Positions 1-7,600 of a DNA stretch of 29,838 nt are shown here, piece after piece (the first letter of the stretch is position 1; each line of letters begins with the position of its first letter). A program made the translations under genes and the position numbers. Source of the DNA: Nitrospirota bacterium (GTDB lineage: Bacteria > JACPQY01); contig JACPQY010000072.1 in the NCBI GenBank assembly GCA_016190245.1, positions 1-29,838 on the forward strand, in the 5' to 3' direction. Under the pieces are notes generated by a model. The model saw only the letters and a program-made list of their open reading frames with translations. It had not been told where the DNA came from and searched no databases.

Positions 1-1
1 A

Positions 2-1237
2 GAGGCGCGCGGGCTGTCCCGTCTCGGCTATCCGTCCATCCAGGCGGAATTCGAAGCGAAGGCGGCGGCCATCACCTCGGGCCATCCGGTCTTCTTCCAG
101 GCGCTGGCTGAGCTGCTCGAGGCGGAGCACACGGTCGTGATTCTCCCGGGAAACCACGATCACGAGACCCAGCTCGCACCGGTGCGCCAACGTCTCCGCG
201 GTGCCGTGGCCACCCGCCTCTCCACCGCGGCGGATCGCCCCGAAGTTCTCGATCGCCTGATCTTCCGATCGTGGTTCTACTACGCGCCCGGTCTGCTGTG
301 GGTGGAGCACGGCCACCAGTACGACGCGTACAACTCCTTCCGAAGCCTCCTAAAGCCCGTGCTCCCGCCCACGCCCTGCACGTGCCACGAGGACGAGGTG
401 GATTTCCCCTTCGGCTCGTACTTCCAGCGCTACCTCTACAACCGCTTCGGGGCCGTGACCTTCGTTGTGCCGGGATTGCGATCGAGCGCACAGTATTTCC
501 TCTGGCTCCTCGTGAATCGTCCCTCTGTGATCTTCAAGGCGGCGTTCTGGCACGCCCCCCTGTTCGTCAAGATGGCCCGGCGGTGCCTGCGAGGGCACGA
601 GGATTGGGAGAGCGGAATCGAGCAGCGCCACCGCGCGGAGTTGGAGGGACTGGCGAAGGAGTCCGGCCTCAGCGAACGGCTGAAAGAGATCGATGGGCTC
701 AAGATCGTCGCCGGGCGCGCGCAGTTGATGGTGGAGCGACTCCTGAAGCGGAGCGCCACGTGGGCCCTTTCGGGCGTGGCGCTGATCAGCGCGCTACTTT
801 GGGTTTGGTGGTTCGGCACCCGGTGGATCGACCGCGCCGAGATCCCCCTCTGGCTCCAGCCGTTCCTTTTCGTCCTGCTCACGCTGACGCTCTTCGCGAG
901 TATCGTGGGCCTCATCGTCTATTGGGCCTTCCGCGCCATGAAGAAGCGTCGGCCCACGCCCTACCGGCAGGCGGCGGCAAGGATCGCCGCGCTCACCGGA
1001 GCGCGTTATGTCGTCTTCGGCCACAGCCACATGGAAGATATCTGGCCGGTGCCGGGCACGTTATCCTGGTATTTCAACACGGGGACATGGATCACGACGT
1101 TCATGGCTTTCCGGCTCGAGCCGCGGGAGAGAATTCAGTTCACCTACCTGGAGATCCTGAACGGAAAGGGCCGGCTGATGGTCTGGAGCCCGGACGTCGA
1201 GCGGCCCAAACCGGCCGTGCTGCTGGAGGAAGAATAG
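2..1237 (+). CDS. Calcineurin-like metallophosphoesterase, membrane-anchored, 5'-partial
   Basis: The frame is open from the window edge, so the start and the first metal-binding motifs (DxH, GDxx) lie upstream. Visible family motifs are GNHDHE (encoded from about 149) and, near the C-terminus, VVFGHSHMED, the His ligands of a binuclear metallophosphatase. Between them are two hydrophobic stretches (about 760-830 and 845-930) separated by a short charged segment. This suggests a phosphatase domain interrupted by a helical hairpin in the membrane. The substrate cannot be read from the sequence. The stop is one base before the ATG of the next gene, an LPG-synthase-like flippase, so the two are probably one operon and may both act on lipids or the envelope. 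The first internal ATG at 137 lies just before GNHD and cannot be the true start, because conserved sequence continues upstream of it. Confidence 0.85.
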   Translation, partial: EARGLSRLGYPSIQAEFEAKAAAITSGHPVFFQALAELLEAEHTVVILPGNHDHETQLAPVRQRLRGAVATRLSTAADRPEVLDRLIFRSWFYYAPGLLWVEHGHQYDAYNSFRSLLKPVLPPTPCTCHEDEVDFPFGSYFQRYLYNRFGAVTFVVPGLRSSAQYFLWLLVNRPSVIFKAAFWHAPLFVKMARRCLRGHEDWESGIEQRHRAELEGLAKESGLSERLKEIDGLKIVAGRAQLMVERLLKRSATWALSGVALISALLWVWWFGTRWIDRAEIPLWLQPFLFVLLTLTLFASIVGLIVYWAFRAMKKRRPTPYRQAAARIAALTGARYVVFGHSHMEDIWPVPGTLSWYFNTGTWITTFMAFRLEPRERIQFTYLEILNGKGRLMVWSPDVERPKPAVLLEEE

Positions 1238-1238
1238 G

Positions 1239-2264
1239 ATGCGCACCGGTGTGAAGAGAGTGATTCAGACGGGTCTCGGCTTCGCCCTGGCGGCGGGGCT
1301 GCTCGGCTACATGTTCAAGAGCACGGATGCCGCCTCTCACATGATCCCCATGCTCAAGAAGGCCGGGAAGACGGAACTCGTCCTGGCCTGCGCGCTCCTC
1401 CTCGTCGCCAACCTCGTGCGGGCGCTCCGGTGGCGGGTTTTTGTGGCGCAACCCGTGTCCAGGCTGACGGCCTTTGCGGGGGTCTGCGCCGGATACGTGG
1501 TGAACAACGTCCTGCCGCGCGGGGGCGAGCTCTTCCGGATCTGGTACGTCGGCCGCGCGGCCGGGTTGCCGCTCGCGGGCGTGACGGCCACCGTGGGCGT
1601 GGAGCGGCTCCTGGATGTTGTGGCGCTGGGGATCCTGTTCTTTGCCGCCCTCTTGTGGGCCCCCACGGAGAAGGTGGAGGGGTTGGGCGTTGTGACGCGC
1701 TACGGCGCGATCGCCATGGTGACCGGTTTCGTCCTCCTTGGCGCCCTGGTGGTGGGGCTGGCTGTCCGCGGGAGGCGACGGGCGCAGGCCCAGCAGACCC
1801 AACCGGCTGAGGGGGCGTCGCGACTCGCGCGCGTTCTCCACTCCATGGAGCAGGCGCTCTCGTTCATGCGCTCCCCGAGGGCGTGGGCGCGGACCGTTGC
1901 CTGGACCGTCCCACTCTGGTCGCTCTATTTCCTCATGCTCGTCTTGGGCCTTGAGTCGTTCGGCCTGTTCCAAAGCATTGGCTGGAGGGGGACGTTCTTG
2001 ATCTTCACGATTACGGCCTTGAGCACCCTGATCCCAACGCCAGGTTCTGCGGGTGGATACCATGTATTGGGCATGATCGTGATGGATCGACTCTACGGGA
2101 TTGACCGGTCCGAGGCGGCGGCTTTCATTACGGATTTCCATATGTTGACGTACTATGTCGTCAATGGTTTGCTGGCTGGTCTGGTGTGGGGAGCGGACGT
2201 CTGGTGGAGGCGTAGGCTTGCCAAGAAGTCCGTTGACCAGCCGGGTCGCCTTGGGATACCATAG
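1239..2264 (+). CDS. Lysylphosphatidylglycerol synthase TM-region / YbhN-like flippase family protein
   Basis: A 341-aa polytopic membrane protein with about eight hydrophobic segments and the family pattern of an N-terminal Arg-rich turn (LVRALRWRVF), a GYVVNNVLPRGGELFR motif, and a late TLIPTPGSAGGYH motif. These are typical of the flippase-like domain shared by MprF, AglD and YbhN. Family members move or modify lipid-linked substrates across the inner membrane; the actual substrate is unknown. The start is supported by a GGAGG Shine-Dalgarno about nine bases upstream of ATG 1239. There is no soluble transferase domain, so it is a stand-alone flippase-type protein rather than a full MprF. 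It follows the phosphoesterase with a 1-bp gap. Confidence 0.88.
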   Translation: MRTGVKRVIQTGLGFALAAGLLGYMFKSTDAASHMIPMLKKAGKTELVLACALLLVANLVRALRWRVFVAQPVSRLTAFAGVCAGYVVNNVLPRGGELFRIWYVGRAAGLPLAGVTATVGVERLLDVVALGILFFAALLWAPTEKVEGLGVVTRYGAIAMVTGFVLLGALVVGLAVRGRRRAQAQQTQPAEGASRLARVLHSMEQALSFMRSPRAWARTVAWTVPLWSLYFLMLVLGLESFGLFQSIGWRGTFLIFTITALSTLIPTPGSAGGYHVLGMIVMDRLYGIDRSEAAAFITDFHMLTYYVVNGLLAGLVWGADVWWRRRLAKKSVDQPGRLGIP

Positions 2265-2292
2265 AGCCCCTAAGGAGGCTTGGCTCCCCATT

Positions 2293-3267
2293 TTGCTCAG
2301 TTCCGTCCAACCCACTTCCGAGGCGCAGCCGGATCGTTCGCCGACAGCGGCCAAGGGGACTGTGACGCAAGCGCGCGCGGAGTCCAAGCACCCGGTGGCC
2401 GCCTCGGATGCCTTCCCCGGCAAGCTGATCGCGGTTGAGGGTCTGGATGGATCGGGCAAGAGCACCCAGATGCAGCTCCTCAAGCAGTGGCTGGAGTCGG
2501 AGAAGGTCAAGGTGTTTTTCTCCGAGTGGAACTCCTCCGTTCTCGTCAAACCGGCCACGAAGCGCGGAAAGGAAAAGCAGCTTCTCACCCCGACCACGTT
2601 TTCGCTGATCCATGCGACCGATTTTGCCGACCGTTACGAGCGACAGATCCTGCCCCTCCTGGAGGGGGGGTATGTGGTCCTGTGCGATCGCTACGTCTTC
2701 ACCGCCTTCGCCCGTGACACCGTGCGCGCGTGCCATCCCCAGTGGGTGCGCCGCGTCTACTCGTTCGCCACCACGCCGAACATCACCTTCTTTTTCAAAC
2801 TCCCTCCCGAGACGGCGGCCGGCCGAATCCTCCAGGGCCGGGGAAAGCTCAAGTACCACGAGGCGGGGATGGACCTCGAACTGGCCTCGACCCCCGAGGA
2901 GAGCTTTCGGATCTTCCAGGCGAGGATCCATGATGCCTACGTGAGCATGGAAAAGGAATTCAAGTTCGTTGTCATAGACGCCACCCAGCCCGTGCAGAAG
3001 CAGCAGCGCCGGATGAGGCAGGTGGTGCAGGAGCGGATCGGCCTCGCCGCGTACCGCTGGGCGGTTCCCCCCCCCGATGAAAAAGCGCTACTACGGCCAC
3101 GGCCTCCCGGGCGCCTCTCTCGACGAGCTGGGCGGGTGTCTGATCGTCATCGAAGGGGCGGACGGGAGCGGCCGTTCGACGCTCATCGGGACTCTCAAGC
3201 CATGGCTGGAGGGGCAGGGGTACCCCGTCGCCACCATCGGCATCCGGCGTTCGACCCTCGTGGGTGA
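2293..3267 (+). CDS. Thymidylate kinase-like P-loop protein, first of a tandem pair
   Basis: The frame carries a P-loop (VEGLDGSGKST), the LCDRYVFT motif equivalent to the DRY motif of dTMP kinases, and a later KYHEAGMDLEL element. The usual family role is ATP-dependent phosphorylation of a nucleoside monophosphate; a different acceptor is possible because the lid region differs from classical Tmk. The start is uncertain. AAGGAGG at 2272-2278 lies 14 bases before TTG 2293, which I chose; ATG 2155 in the same frame would overlap the flippase gene by 110 bases. The last 63 or so codons (from 3077) are Arg/Pro/His-rich and look like an off-frame reading of the next kinase. The true protein therefore probably ends near 3075 or continues into the second kinase through a +1 shift at the C9 run 3067-3075. 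Confidence 0.72.
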   Translation: MLSSVQPTSEAQPDRSPTAAKGTVTQARAESKHPVAASDAFPGKLIAVEGLDGSGKSTQMQLLKQWLESEKVKVFFSEWNSSVLVKPATKRGKEKQLLTPTTFSLIHATDFADRYERQILPLLEGGYVVLCDRYVFTAFARDTVRACHPQWVRRVYSFATTPNITFFFKLPPETAAGRILQGRGKLKYHEAGMDLELASTPEESFRIFQARIHDAYVSMEKEFKFVVIDATQPVQKQQRRMRQVVQERIGLAAYRWAVPPPDEKALLRPRPPGRLSRRAGRVSDRHRRGGRERPFDAHRDSQAMAGGAGVPRRHHRHPAFDPRG

Positions 3268-3868
3268 GGCGCTCGGCGAGGCAAAGAAAGGGAACATGAT
3301 GGGCCGCCTCACGATGGGGCTTTACTATGCGACGGATTTTGCAGACCAGTTGGAGAACCAGGTCATTCCCGCCCTTCGCGCGGGGTTCGTCGTTCTGGCG
3401 GATCGCTACATCTACACCCTTATCGCCCGCGAGCGGGTGCGCGGGGTGTCCCTGGAGTGGCTGACGAACCTGCTGGGGATGGCGATCGTGCCGGACATCG
3501 TGTTCTACCTCTCCGTGAGTCCGCAAACTCTTATCGAACGCAACCTGACCAAGAACGGTTCGCTGGACTATTGGGAGTCCGGCATGGACATGGGTCTGGA
3601 TCCGAATCTCTACCGCAGCTTCATGATGTACCAGCGGCGGGTCAGGGCGCAGTTTATCGGCATGAGGGATGTGTACGGGTTCCAGATCATGAACGCCAAC
3701 CGGCCGACCTCCGCCGTGGCCAAGGACATCCAGCGCAGGCTCAAGACGCTCCTCACCCAGGTCATGCCTAGCGAGGCGGCGGAGAAGCAGGAAGAGGCGG
3801 CAGCCGGTCAGCCCCGAGAGGCGAAGACCCAGGATCCCGCGAGCGGCCCGCCCGGCACGGCGGCGTAG
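3077..3868 (+). CDS. Thymidylate kinase-like P-loop protein, second of a tandem pair
   Basis: A 263-aa frame with a P-loop (VIEGADGSGRST, Arg replacing the usual Lys-Ser pair order), an ADRYIYT motif and a DYWESGMDMG element matching the EAGMDL element of the preceding kinase, so the two are paralogues. The P-loop reads GSGRST where the first copy has GSGKST, that is, the catalytic P-loop Lys is replaced by Arg. This could weaken ATP hydrolysis and make this half regulatory. No Shine-Dalgarno precedes ATG 3077; instead there is a run of nine C. The gene lies inside the preceding frame, overlapping it by about 190 bases. A one-base shift in the C run would fuse both into a two-domain protein of about 520 residues. 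The C-terminal 30 residues are Ala/Glu/Gln-rich and probably unstructured. Confidence 0.78.
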   Translation: MKKRYYGHGLPGASLDELGGCLIVIEGADGSGRSTLIGTLKPWLEGQGYPVATIGIRRSTLVGEALGEAKKGNMMGRLTMGLYYATDFADQLENQVIPALRAGFVVLADRYIYTLIARERVRGVSLEWLTNLLGMAIVPDIVFYLSVSPQTLIERNLTKNGSLDYWESGMDMGLDPNLYRSFMMYQRRVRAQFIGMRDVYGFQIMNANRPTSAVAKDIQRRLKTLLTQVMPSEAAEKQEEAAAGQPREAKTQDPASGPPGTAA

Positions 3869-3942
3869 TTCAGCCAAGACAGATCCCACAAGAAAAGCGC
3901 TCCCCCCGACGGACCCTTCACGCCTCTAAGTGCGTAAAGTGC

Positions 3943-3990
3943 GCAATACCTGATATAGATGTATAGTACTTGACAAGCAGTAGGTATTGC
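3943..3990. promoter_or_regulatory. 9-bp inverted repeat spanning a promoter (candidate operator)
   Basis: GCAATACCT at 3943-3951 is repeated as its exact reverse complement AGGTATTGC at 3982-3990. The arm centres are 39 bp apart, close to four helical turns. The right arm ends two bases before the -10 hexamer and the -35 lies between the arms, so a bound protein would contact the promoter directly. The downstream gene begins with a MerR/excisionase-type DNA-binding domain, so autoregulation is a natural hypothesis, though not shown. Confidence 0.55.
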
Positions 3991-3998
3991 CCTATGAT
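3970..3998 (+). promoter_or_regulatory. Sigma70-type promoter of the HTH-receiver-FapA gene
   Basis: TTGACA (3970-3975), a 17-bp spacer and TATGAT (3993-3998) match the sigma70 consensus at 11 of 12 positions. The predicted transcript starts near 4005, giving a leader of about 20 bases before TTG 4026. The surrounding sequence is AT-rich compared with the rest of the window. It is the best promoter in the window. Confidence 0.75.
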
Positions 3999-4025
3999 GT
4001 CTGCTAGATTCGCTGGCGGTGCCGA

Positions 4026-6092
4026 TTGAAAAGCTATTCGCCACTGGACTTAGCTCGTTTGTGCCACGTAGGCCGCGGCTCGGTCCTGAACTGGATCGAC
4101 CGTGGCCTGATCGCCGCATACCGCACCCCGGGGGGCCACCGAAGGGTAACCGAGGTGGCCCTCCGGGCCTTTCTCCAGCAGCACGGCAAGCCGATACCTT
4201 CCGGCTTGGAGGGTACTGTTCGGATCCTTCTCGTGGATGATGATGAGGGGATCGTTGAGACCCTCGCCGCAAACCTGAGCCGGGAGGGCCGCAACGTCCG
4301 GTCGGCGCCGAACGGGATTGACGCCCTGCTCGAGGTTGGGCAGGAGCCCCCCGAGATCCTTGTCCTCGACCTCGCATTGCCGGTTCTGGACGGCTTCGAG
4401 GTTGTGCGTCGCCTCAGGGCCCGGCCGAGGACGGCGGGGGTCCGGATCGTCGCCATCTCAGGGCATAGTCCGGACCAGTTCCGCGCCAAGGCGATGGAGG
4501 CGGGCGCCGATCGGTTCCTGGCCAAACCGTTTCGTGCCGAGGATCTCGAAGCGGCGATCTTGGACGTTCTCTCCCGTCCCTCGCGCCCTCCGAGGAGTCC
4601 GCCCGAACTGAAGGTGCTCATCGAGCGAGGGGAGATGATGGCGGCGCTCGATTACATCCCGGCTTCCACTGGGGCCGACGATTTCCCGGAGGGTGAAGGA
4701 GATCTCCTGGCGTATCTGAGCAAGGAGGGCGTGAACCACGGAGTGGAACGAGCGGCGGTGGCCGCGTGTCTGGAGCACATCAAGAAGAGAGAGGCGTTTC
4801 GGGGAACCATCGTCGCGCGAGGGCGGCCACCCACGGATGGGCTCGATGCGCGATTCCAACTGGACGAGGTGTTCACATGGAGGGGGCCGGTCGAGCGTGA
4901 TGACGGCTCGATCGACTTCAGGGAGCAAGCCACTGTACTTCCGGTGGGCCCCGGCGACGTAATCGGCGTGCGACACCCCGCCACACCGGGCGAGGATGGC
5001 TTCACCGTCACGGGCAAGGTGCTTCGGGCGAAGCCGGGCTTGGATCGAACGCCGGCCACCGGCGCGGGGGTAAGACTCGACCCCAACCCGGATGGCACGT
5101 TTCTCTATCGGGCGGAAGTCGGCGGGTCGCTGCGGCTCCGTCCACAGCTCGTCGAAGTGGTCCAGCGAACCGTGATCGAGGGGGATATCGACTACTCCAC
5201 GGGCAACATCCGGTGCAAAGGCGACCTGGAAATCCGCGGCGGTGTGGGCCCGGGGTTCAAGGTTCAGGCGGACGGCCACCTGATGGTGCATGACGTCGTG
5301 GAAGGAGCGGAGATCCGAGCGGGGGGGGACGTGACGCTCAAGAGCGGCGTGAAGGGCCAATCCTCCGCCGTCATCGAGTGCGGTGGAACCCTTCGAGCGC
5401 GCTACATCGAGCGTGCCACCGTTCGGGTGAAGGGCGACCTGGAGGTCGAGATGGGGCTCCTCGACTCCAATGTGACCGTCGGCGGGCGTGTTCTGGCCCT
5501 CAAGGCGAGAGGTGCCATCGTAGGGGGGACTGTGCGTGCGGGGCGCGGAATCGAGGCAAACAGGCTGGGGTCGGATCATGCGGGCTTCACGCGGGTGGAA
5601 CTGGGCGTGGATCACATGTCGCAGGAGGAAACTCGGGATCTCGGCCGGAGGCTCAAGGAGGTGGAGGCCCAGATGGCCCGGTTCTCGAGGGTGCTGAGCG
5701 TGGACATTTTGACGACGGGCGACATCTCAGGGCTCCCCGAGAGGCTCTGGCCCCGGGCGCGAAAGGCCGTGGCCGCCTGGCGGAAGTTGCGCGAGGAGCG
5801 GTCCGAGTTGGCGGAGCAGAGAGGGAATCTGATGCGCACGCCCGCCGCCACCGAGCTCGCGCGGATCCGGGTCCGCTTTCTGGCGGCGCGTGTGCGGCTC
5901 CAGTTCCCTCGTACCCGGTTCACCACGGACCGGTCGTACGAGAATGTCATCGTGTTCGAGGACGTTGAGCGGGGCATGATCCGAATCGAGCCCAGCGGCC
6001 TGCGGCGGGGTGGCGCCGCAGGGAGGCACGGCCTCCCCGGCCCGACCGACAACGGCCACCCGGCCCCGCCTGAGGCGACCGCGCCCCGCTAG
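4026..6092 (+). CDS. HTH (MerR/excisionase)-receiver-FapA (DUF342) fusion protein
   Basis: A 688-aa protein with three recognisable parts. Residues 1-55 form an excisionase/BldC-like HTH, with YSPLDLARLCHVGRGSV followed by a TPGGHRR wing. Residues 64-182 form a response-regulator receiver with acidic pocket D71-D73, phospho-acceptor D115, switch S145 and K167. From about 257 to the end is a FapA/DUF342 region: VARGRPPTDGLD, then a beta-helix of repeated short turns (about 380-515) and a charged coiled coil (about 525-610). FapA-type proteins have been tied to flagellar assembly and FlhF localisation in Vibrio. A DNA-binding receiver on the N-terminus would put this under phosphorelay control. 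The TTG start is forced, because an in-frame stop lies at 4005 and the HTH begins at once. The stop codon lies inside a 36-bp dispersed repeat. No dedicated kinase is adjacent. Confidence 0.85.
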   Translation: MKSYSPLDLARLCHVGRGSVLNWIDRGLIAAYRTPGGHRRVTEVALRAFLQQHGKPIPSGLEGTVRILLVDDDEGIVETLAANLSREGRNVRSAPNGIDALLEVGQEPPEILVLDLALPVLDGFEVVRRLRARPRTAGVRIVAISGHSPDQFRAKAMEAGADRFLAKPFRAEDLEAAILDVLSRPSRPPRSPPELKVLIERGEMMAALDYIPASTGADDFPEGEGDLLAYLSKEGVNHGVERAAVAACLEHIKKREAFRGTIVARGRPPTDGLDARFQLDEVFTWRGPVERDDGSIDFREQATVLPVGPGDVIGVRHPATPGEDGFTVTGKVLRAKPGLDRTPATGAGVRLDPNPDGTFLYRAEVGGSLRLRPQLVEVVQRTVIEGDIDYSTGNIRCKGDLEIRGGVGPGFKVQADGHLMVHDVVEGAEIRAGGDVTLKSGVKGQSSAVIECGGTLRARYIERATVRVKGDLEVEMGLLDSNVTVGGRVLALKARGAIVGGTVRAGRGIEANRLGSDHAGFTRVELGVDHMSQEETRDLGRRLKEVEAQMARFSRVLSVDILTTGDISGLPERLWPRARKAVAAWRKLREERSELAEQRGNLMRTPAATELARIRVRFLAARVRLQFPRTRFTTDRSYENVIVFEDVERGMIRIEPSGLRRGGAAGRHGLPGPTDNGHPAPPEATAPR

Positions 6093-6123
6093 CCCCCTTT
6101 ATTCATGAACTCTGCGAGGCCAA
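6088..6123. repeat. 36-bp dispersed repeat, copy 1, at a convergent gene junction
   Basis: Positions 6088-6123 are identical to 29594-29629. The left end holds the stop codon (TAG, 6090-6092) of the fapA-like gene. On the other strand the repeat supplies the last six codons (LASQSS) and the TGA stop of the alpha/beta hydrolase. Only 10 bases separate the two stops. The right half contains the palindrome TTCATGAA. A C-rich block followed by TTTATT could work as a weak terminator. Confidence 0.8.
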
Positions 6124-6888
6124 AGAGCCCTGCCGGCTGAACAGCCGGCTCCAGTTGAGCGTGAGCTGCACGAGGCGGTCGGTGTCCTCGGGATTCGAAA
6201 ACTGGTGGTCGGCCTTGTGCATCACGGTGAGGGACTTCGTGTACGGCAACGCCTCGAAGATCTCGCGCGCGCAGCGCAGGGGCACCAGCTCGTCTCGGTC
6301 CCCGTGGACCACCAGCGTCGGGAAATGGAGGAGGCGGGCGGCGGCGACCACGTCCAGCGCGGCCGCGTCGTCGTAGAACTCGTAGCGGACGGGCCCGCCC
6401 TCGCCCTGCATCACGCCCGCACCTTTCCACTCCTCTCGCTGCTCGGGTGTCATGTTCTCTTTGACGTAGAGCAGGGTGTCCGACGGCGCCGCGATCAGGA
6501 CGAGGCTCGCGATCTTGTAGGGGCGCGAGGCGGCGTGGAGGATCACGGTGGCCGCCCCCATGCTCGACCCGACGAGGCACAGCCGAGAGGCGTGATACCG
6601 CTCGTCGAGGACGTCCACCGCCCCGGAGACATCGCGCACCTGTTGTGAATAGAGGATGAGTCCCGGTTCTCCTTCGGACTCGCCGCAGGCCGTGAAATCG
6701 AACCGGAAGGCGTTCAGGCCCGCGCGCCCCGCTTCCTCCGCGAGCCGCGTCACTTTGCGACCGTTCTTGCTGGAGAACATGCCGTGGCAGAGGATGAGCC
6801 ACGGCCGCCTCTCGCCGGCGTCCCCGATGTGCGCAACGCCGCGCAGAACTTGATTTCTGGAGTTCCGAAAACTAATCTCCTCTCGCAT
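6103..6888 (-). CDS. Alpha/beta hydrolase (serine hydrolase), cytoplasmic
   Basis: A 261-aa protein with a complete alpha/beta-hydrolase triad. The nucleophile elbow is GSSMG at 107-111 (S109), the acid is D199 in HGDRDELVP, and the His is H228 in KADHQF. The oxyanion region is LCHGMFSSKNG. There is no signal peptide, so it probably acts in the cytoplasm on an ester or thioester; the substrate is unknown. I chose ATG 6888 because MREEISFRNSRNQVLRGV is the natural first strand of the fold. The longer upstream frame is the antisense of aroD. Its start codon overlaps that of aroD by two bases, and no Shine-Dalgarno is visible. The C-terminal six residues come from the 36-bp dispersed repeat. Confidence 0.85.
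   Translation of the reverse strand: MREEISFRNSRNQVLRGVAHIGDAGERRPWLILCHGMFSSKNGRKVTRLAEEAGRAGLNAFRFDFTACGESEGEPGLILYSQQVRDVSGAVDVLDERYHASRLCLVGSSMGAATVILHAASRPYKIASLVLIAAPSDTLLYVKENMTPEQREEWKGAGVMQGEGGPVRYEFYDDAAALDVVAAARLLHFPTLVVHGDRDELVPLRCAREIFEALPYTKSLTVMHKADHQFSNPEDTDRLVQLTLNWSRLFSRQGSLASQSS
6850..6878 (+). promoter_or_regulatory. Possible promoter for a leaderless aroD transcript
   Basis: TTGATT (6850-6855), 17 bp, then TAATCT (6873-6878) ends eight bases before ATG 6887, so a transcript would start at or next to the start codon. The match to consensus is modest. On the opposite strand a similar TAAGTT (6896-6901) ends seven bases before the hydrolase ATG, with a weaker TTGGAC 18 bp further upstream. 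Confidence 0.3.
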
Positions 6889-7600
6889 GGCGGGTAACTT
6901 AGGGCGGTTCGCGTTCAATGTCCAATTTCCCGTAGCGGGCGTCTGGACGGGGAAGGGCACGCCCAAGGATCTTGCAGCGTGGAGGGCGCTTGGGCCCGAC
7001 CTGGTGGAAATCCGCCTGGATCTCTTCCCGGCCCGCCCGTTTCCAGAGTACCCGCGCCTGATCGAGGATCTCAAGAAGGTGCTCCCCTGTCCGTTCCTCC
7101 TCACTATCCGGTCGAAGGAGGAGGGCGGCGGCGGTCTGGTCGCGACGCTCCGGGAGGAACAGAGACGCTCACTCTTCGAGGGGCTGGTGGACGCGGTGGA
7201 CGGGGTGGACATCGAGCTTTCGGCCCCCATCGCGAAACAGGTCGTGGGACTCTGCCGCGCACGCGGGCGGATGGTGGTCGTCTCAGCCCATGATTTCAAG
7301 AAGACACCGACCGATGCACAGCTCCGGTCCCTGCTGAAGAAGGCGATCTCTCTCAAACCGGATTTCGTCAAGATCTCGGCGCTGGCGCGATCACCAGAGG
7401 AGGCATTGCGCCTTCTAGCCCTGCCGCGTGAGAACCCCAAGGTGCCGCTCGTGGTCATGCCGATGGGGGATGCCTCCCGTGGCCTGCGCATTCTCGCCCC
7501 CGTTTTCGGTTCGCGCTGGACCTACGCCTACTTGGACGCGCCCACCGCTCCCGGCCAGATCTCGCTCGCGGACTACCGGGAGATCGTTGGCAGGTTGTAG
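6887..7600 (+). CDS. aroD: Type I 3-dehydroquinate dehydratase
   Basis: A 237-aa protein, the usual length for type I enzymes. It converts 3-dehydroquinate to 3-dehydroshikimate (shikimate pathway) through a Schiff base. The expected residues are present: substrate-binding VEIRLD (41-45) and TIRS (R75), general base H135 in SAHDF, and Schiff-base K162 in VKISALA. A late GSRWTYAYLD segment is where the family carries a carboxylate-binding Arg. There is no Shine-Dalgarno before ATG 6887; the start codon overlaps that of the divergent hydrolase, so the mRNA may be leaderless. No other aro gene is adjacent. Confidence 0.9.
   Translation: MAGNLGRFAFNVQFPVAGVWTGKGTPKDLAAWRALGPDLVEIRLDLFPARPFPEYPRLIEDLKKVLPCPFLLTIRSKEEGGGGLVATLREEQRRSLFEGLVDAVDGVDIELSAPIAKQVVGLCRARGRMVVVSAHDFKKTPTDAQLRSLLKKAISLKPDFVKISALARSPEEALRLLALPRENPKVPLVVMPMGDASRGLRILAPVFGSRWTYAYLDAPTAPGQISLADYREIVGRL

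Noticed and set aside
1140-2597. Long minus-strand open frame across the flippase and first kinase
   Set aside because: It crosses two well-supported plus-strand genes and has low-complexity composition.
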